Assembly (NCBI RefSeq): GCF_964355755.1
Contig: NC_092673.1
Coordinates: forward strand, 1,495,001-1,555,000
Source of the DNA: Antedon mediterranea
Taxonomy: Eukaryota > Echinodermata > Crinoidea > Comatulida > Antedonidae
Direction of reading: 5' to 3'
Length of the DNA stretch: 60,000 bases
The position numbers were made by a program, and so were the translations under genes. The stretch's first letter is position 1. The number at the start of each line of letters is the position of its first letter. Shown one piece after another: positions 57,353 to 60,000 of the stretch. The notes under the pieces are model-generated. The model saw nothing but the letters and a program-made list of their open reading frames with translations. It did no database searches and was not told the origin of the DNA.

Positions 57353-57480
57353 TATATATAAATCATACTGTAAATTATAGAAACAGTGCTCATATTCGGA
57401 ACATGATCTCATAATCGCGTATGAGATCATGTTCCAAATATGAGCACTGTTTCTATAATTTACAGTATGATTTATATATA
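57353..57480. repeat. Long near-perfect hairpin with (TA)n ends
   Basis: About 53-60 bp arms (aatcatactgtaaattatag ... ggaacatgatctcat and its inverse) around the 8-bp loop aatcgcgt (57413-57420), with one clear arm mismatch. TA runs flank it (57296-57321 and 57474-57492). Probably a MITE with TA target sites; the flanking TA runs hide its borders. Confidence 0.85.
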
Positions 57481-57965
57481 TATATATATATATGTATTTG
57501 AAATTAGCCAAAAAAATCATTATTTTTTAGTTGTATAATATGATAGTAATGATTAAATCCAATATTTTAAATATAGTTTTTATGTATCATAGAGGTACAT
57601 TATAAAAATAGAGGTACATTATAAAAATAGATTTATGTAACGTGACATGTTATAGCCATGTTTTTCATTTTTGATTTGAGAAATTCATAGTAATTTAAGG
57701 GTTATTTACGTGATATGTCTACAGGTTGTAAATCAATGATACCGAACTCCAAGGGGAAAAAATGATTGATTATGACAGCCAAAAGAGAGACTTATCAAAT
57801 GAACTTTAAAAAAATAAAGTATATTTAATTTGGTCTTTAGCTTTAGCATTTATTTCACTGTAGGCTAGAAAGGTGTGCTTTCAGGCTAGCTAGATTCATC
57901 TTGATATTGTAAGTTTTACCCGAGAACAAAATGGCAGTTTGTTTTTACAAATGTTGTATTTATCT

Positions 57966-58433
57966 AAAGCTTTGCCTACACTATCAAACTTTATGTGACA
58001 AAAAAATGTGATGTACACATATATGGTGGTGATGATGTCACATCACTACCATATGTGAGGGCGTGTGGCGCAGTGTGTTGGACGTTGGACTACTGATTGT
58101 GAGACCAAGGTTAGAATCCAACTCTCGCCGCATTGCTTGTATCCGTAGGCAAGATACTTTACTTACGTCTGCCTCTCTCCACCCAGGTGTATAAATGGGT
58201 ACCCGGTTAGATCAAGACTCGACTTTGCGCTGATTACTAGCTGCATTTGATCCAAAAAAAATGACTGGGGTAATAATGTTCAGCGCATTGAAAGCTTGCT
58301 TATATGCGCTATATAATAATGAATTATTATTATTATTATCATTATAATTATTATTATTATATTTAATCATATCACTACCATATTTGGGCACACACTTTTT
58401 TTTGTTAAAGTTTGATAGTGTAGACAGAGCTTT
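57966..58433. mobile_element. Palindromic MITE, family 1, copy 10, interrupted by a SINE
   Basis: Left part aaagctttgcctacactatc (57966) to catcactaccatat; right part resumes at 58371 and ends gtgtagacagagcttta. The 316 bp between are a SINE. Confidence 0.82.
58055..58370 (+). mobile_element. tRNA-derived SINE
   Basis: A-box-like gtGGCGCAGTGTGTTGGacg near 58066 and B-box-like GGTTAGAATCC (58109-58119) mark a tRNA-related head. The tail has gcgctatataataatgaa and a (TTA)n run, as in many animal SINEs that use LINE machinery. ATCACTACCATAT occurs on both sides (58042-58054 and 58371-58383). That looks like a target duplication, though the host MITE naturally repeats this word. Insertion is younger than the MITE. 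Confidence 0.8.
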
Positions 58434-60000
58434 ATACATGTGATTATGGTTGGATTGAATTCATACAAAATCAAGAGATTTGAATTAATGAAAAATAATT
58501 GTGTATTTACATACTAAATTTTTTTTAAATGGATAAACTATTTTGTTGTAAATTAACGCTATATTTTGAACAGTTTGTGTAAACACCAAAGACATTGAAA
58601 TCATCAGTAATTACAATTACATTTATGAAGTTATAATATAGGCACAGACAAAATTCTAAACTGCCCAGTTATAAACTGAAAATGAATTAATTAAATTAAT
58701 TATAATATATATTTATGCTTTACTTTATTTTATTTGTTCATCTTCTGTGAATTAACAATCATATTATTTATTTAGTAATCTATTCCTCTTTGACATTCAA
58801 TTTACATTTTTACAATTTAAACACAATTTAACAAAAAGTATTGTTATCGTACGTTGCTATGGTACTTTTTATTATATTTTTTGGAAAATTTTCCAGACAT
58901 TTACGCTTTAAACTTCAATGCATTTGTTTACATTTACTTCCTGTTGATTATTTATCCCCATAAAAAATAATGGACTATTCCAAAAAGCCTGGAAGAGGTT
59001 TAGCCTTGGCATGGTAAAGGCTATGGTAATTGGATGGTATTCCCTTTGTCAATGCTAGGCAGGGTTGTTAGACCTGCTCAATAAAACGCAAGGGCAAATG
59101 CCCTGCAGGAAGCCACAGAAACAGTGAGAGAGCGCGCTCAATCTTATCGCACCGTAGTAGTAGCACAACAAAGAGAAAATCAACCACATTTTATGCTGCT
59201 CCTCGGTATATAATATGAAGGATGTTTTAATAGCATATGCACACATATAAAAGATACATTCTGTTTTGTGGGGTTTCACACAGACTAGATGTAAGTATTA
59301 TCAAATCCTGTTGTTTTTCTTACTGTTTTGTTTTTCATTTTAAAATGTCCAGGCCATGTTATTATTATTCAGATGTTTTGTTTTGCCATGAGGTCACATT
59401 GGCCATGCATTCGTTTGTTCATTTAGGTCATTACAATTAATTTTTAAGTGCATTTCTGTATTCAATAAGTCTGTACTTATTTTTGTTTTTCTACTTAGCA
59501 TTCAATAATTAAAGTAAAATATATTAATTTTTGTGTAGATGAATTTAAATTCTACAAAGTAGCCTCTATAAGGAGCAATTACCAACTGTTGAGTGCATTC
59601 AGTTTTATAGTAGGTTTTTTAAGTTACTTCTTAAATACAAATTAATTACATGATAGAAAATTGATATATAGATTTGGTAGAATAATATAGAATCATCTTT
59701 AGAATTATTTATATAGCTGATTAAATTATTGTTTAATTTATAGGTTCCATTTCATATAGTATATTGAATTAATATTAATTTAATTAATCTTATGGTGAAC
59801 ATCAAGTATGTTTTTACTGTTCAGTAAAATAATTGGGTTTGATTTTTTCCTTTTTCCAAAATTATTTATAATAAAGAATTAAATTAATTTATATATACAG
59901 TAGACTGTAGTCATAAAGTATATTGAATTTATTTATATATGCTACCAAACAGTAAAAACTAAACATTTTTTAGAATTTATTATCCCTGTAGAAAAATGTC

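Larger units (their letters stand above)
47606..60000. other. Intron or downstream sequence after the second exon
   Basis: No secure exon found. Listed separately are a Harbinger element, two MITE copies, tandem repeats, a long hairpin, a SINE and a promoter-like cluster. Stretches 49570-52570, 52740-54040, 54440-56400 and 58440-60000 are AT-rich and contain nothing else I can support. Confidence 0.5.

Noticed and set aside
58055-58370. A tRNA gene at the A-box/B-box sequence
   Set aside because: The boxes are diverged and followed by a SINE body and (TTA)n tail; no cloverleaf 3' half with an acceptor stem is seen.

Overview
The window is animal nuclear DNA. It is AT-rich, its genes are split by introns with GT-AG borders, and it is crowded with DNA transposons, minisatellites and one tRNA-derived SINE. 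The protein fragments (PRC1, THG1L, a PNRC-type decapping coactivator) and the frequent AGGCCTA words fit a marine invertebrate deuterostome, most likely an echinoderm. That assignment is inference; nothing seen fixes the species.

Layout. (1) 479-4820, minus strand: the 5' half of THG1L (tRNA-His guanylyltransferase), three coding exons. Its second intron holds a 2,968-bp element with about 1-kb inverted arms, inserted in a minisatellite; the rest of the gene lies left of the window. (2) 4821-6643: a shared upstream region between divergent THG1L and PRC1, split by a 1,087-bp DNA transposon. A CCAAT box and a CHR/CDE-like site lie just upstream of PRC1. (3) 6644-22956, plus strand: PRC1, the central-spindle microtubule bundler, with 13 common coding exons and two alternative last exons (17337-17432 and 21456-21557), each followed by its own poly(A) signal. 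A 1.6-kb, 57-bp-unit minisatellite separates the two. (4) 22957-27080: intergenic or 3'-UTR sequence with 55-bp and 37-bp minisatellites. (5) 27081-27566, minus strand: a compact single-exon PNRC1/2-like gene that keeps the YAGxxF and LPxPP decapping motifs. (6) 28160-30033: a Mutator-like element carrying a nested second copy of the transposon seen at 4935. (7) 32439 onward, plus strand: the promoter, probable 5'-UTR exon and first two coding exons (33632-33986, 47520-47605) of an unrecognised gene with a Ser/Thr/Pro-rich N-terminus. It has a 13.5-kb intron and continues past the window.

That long intron and the following sequence hold two Harbinger-type elements (38382-39381, with a broken Myb/SANT-like gene, and 48513-49562), two further elements of uncertain class (39868-41560, 42130-43670), a tiny hAT-like MITE, a 28-bp minisatellite that repeats AATAAA nine times, and several duplications. 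Ten copies of one palindromic MITE are spread over the window; one contains a nested SINE.

THG1L (tRNA maturation), PRC1 (cytokinesis) and PNRC (mRNA decapping) are housekeeping genes with no obvious joint pathway. I see no convincing new multi-gene system. The most useful leads are the alternative PRC1 C-termini, the resolved nested transposons, the long inverted repeat inside a THG1L intron, and the conserved decapping motifs of the PNRC gene.
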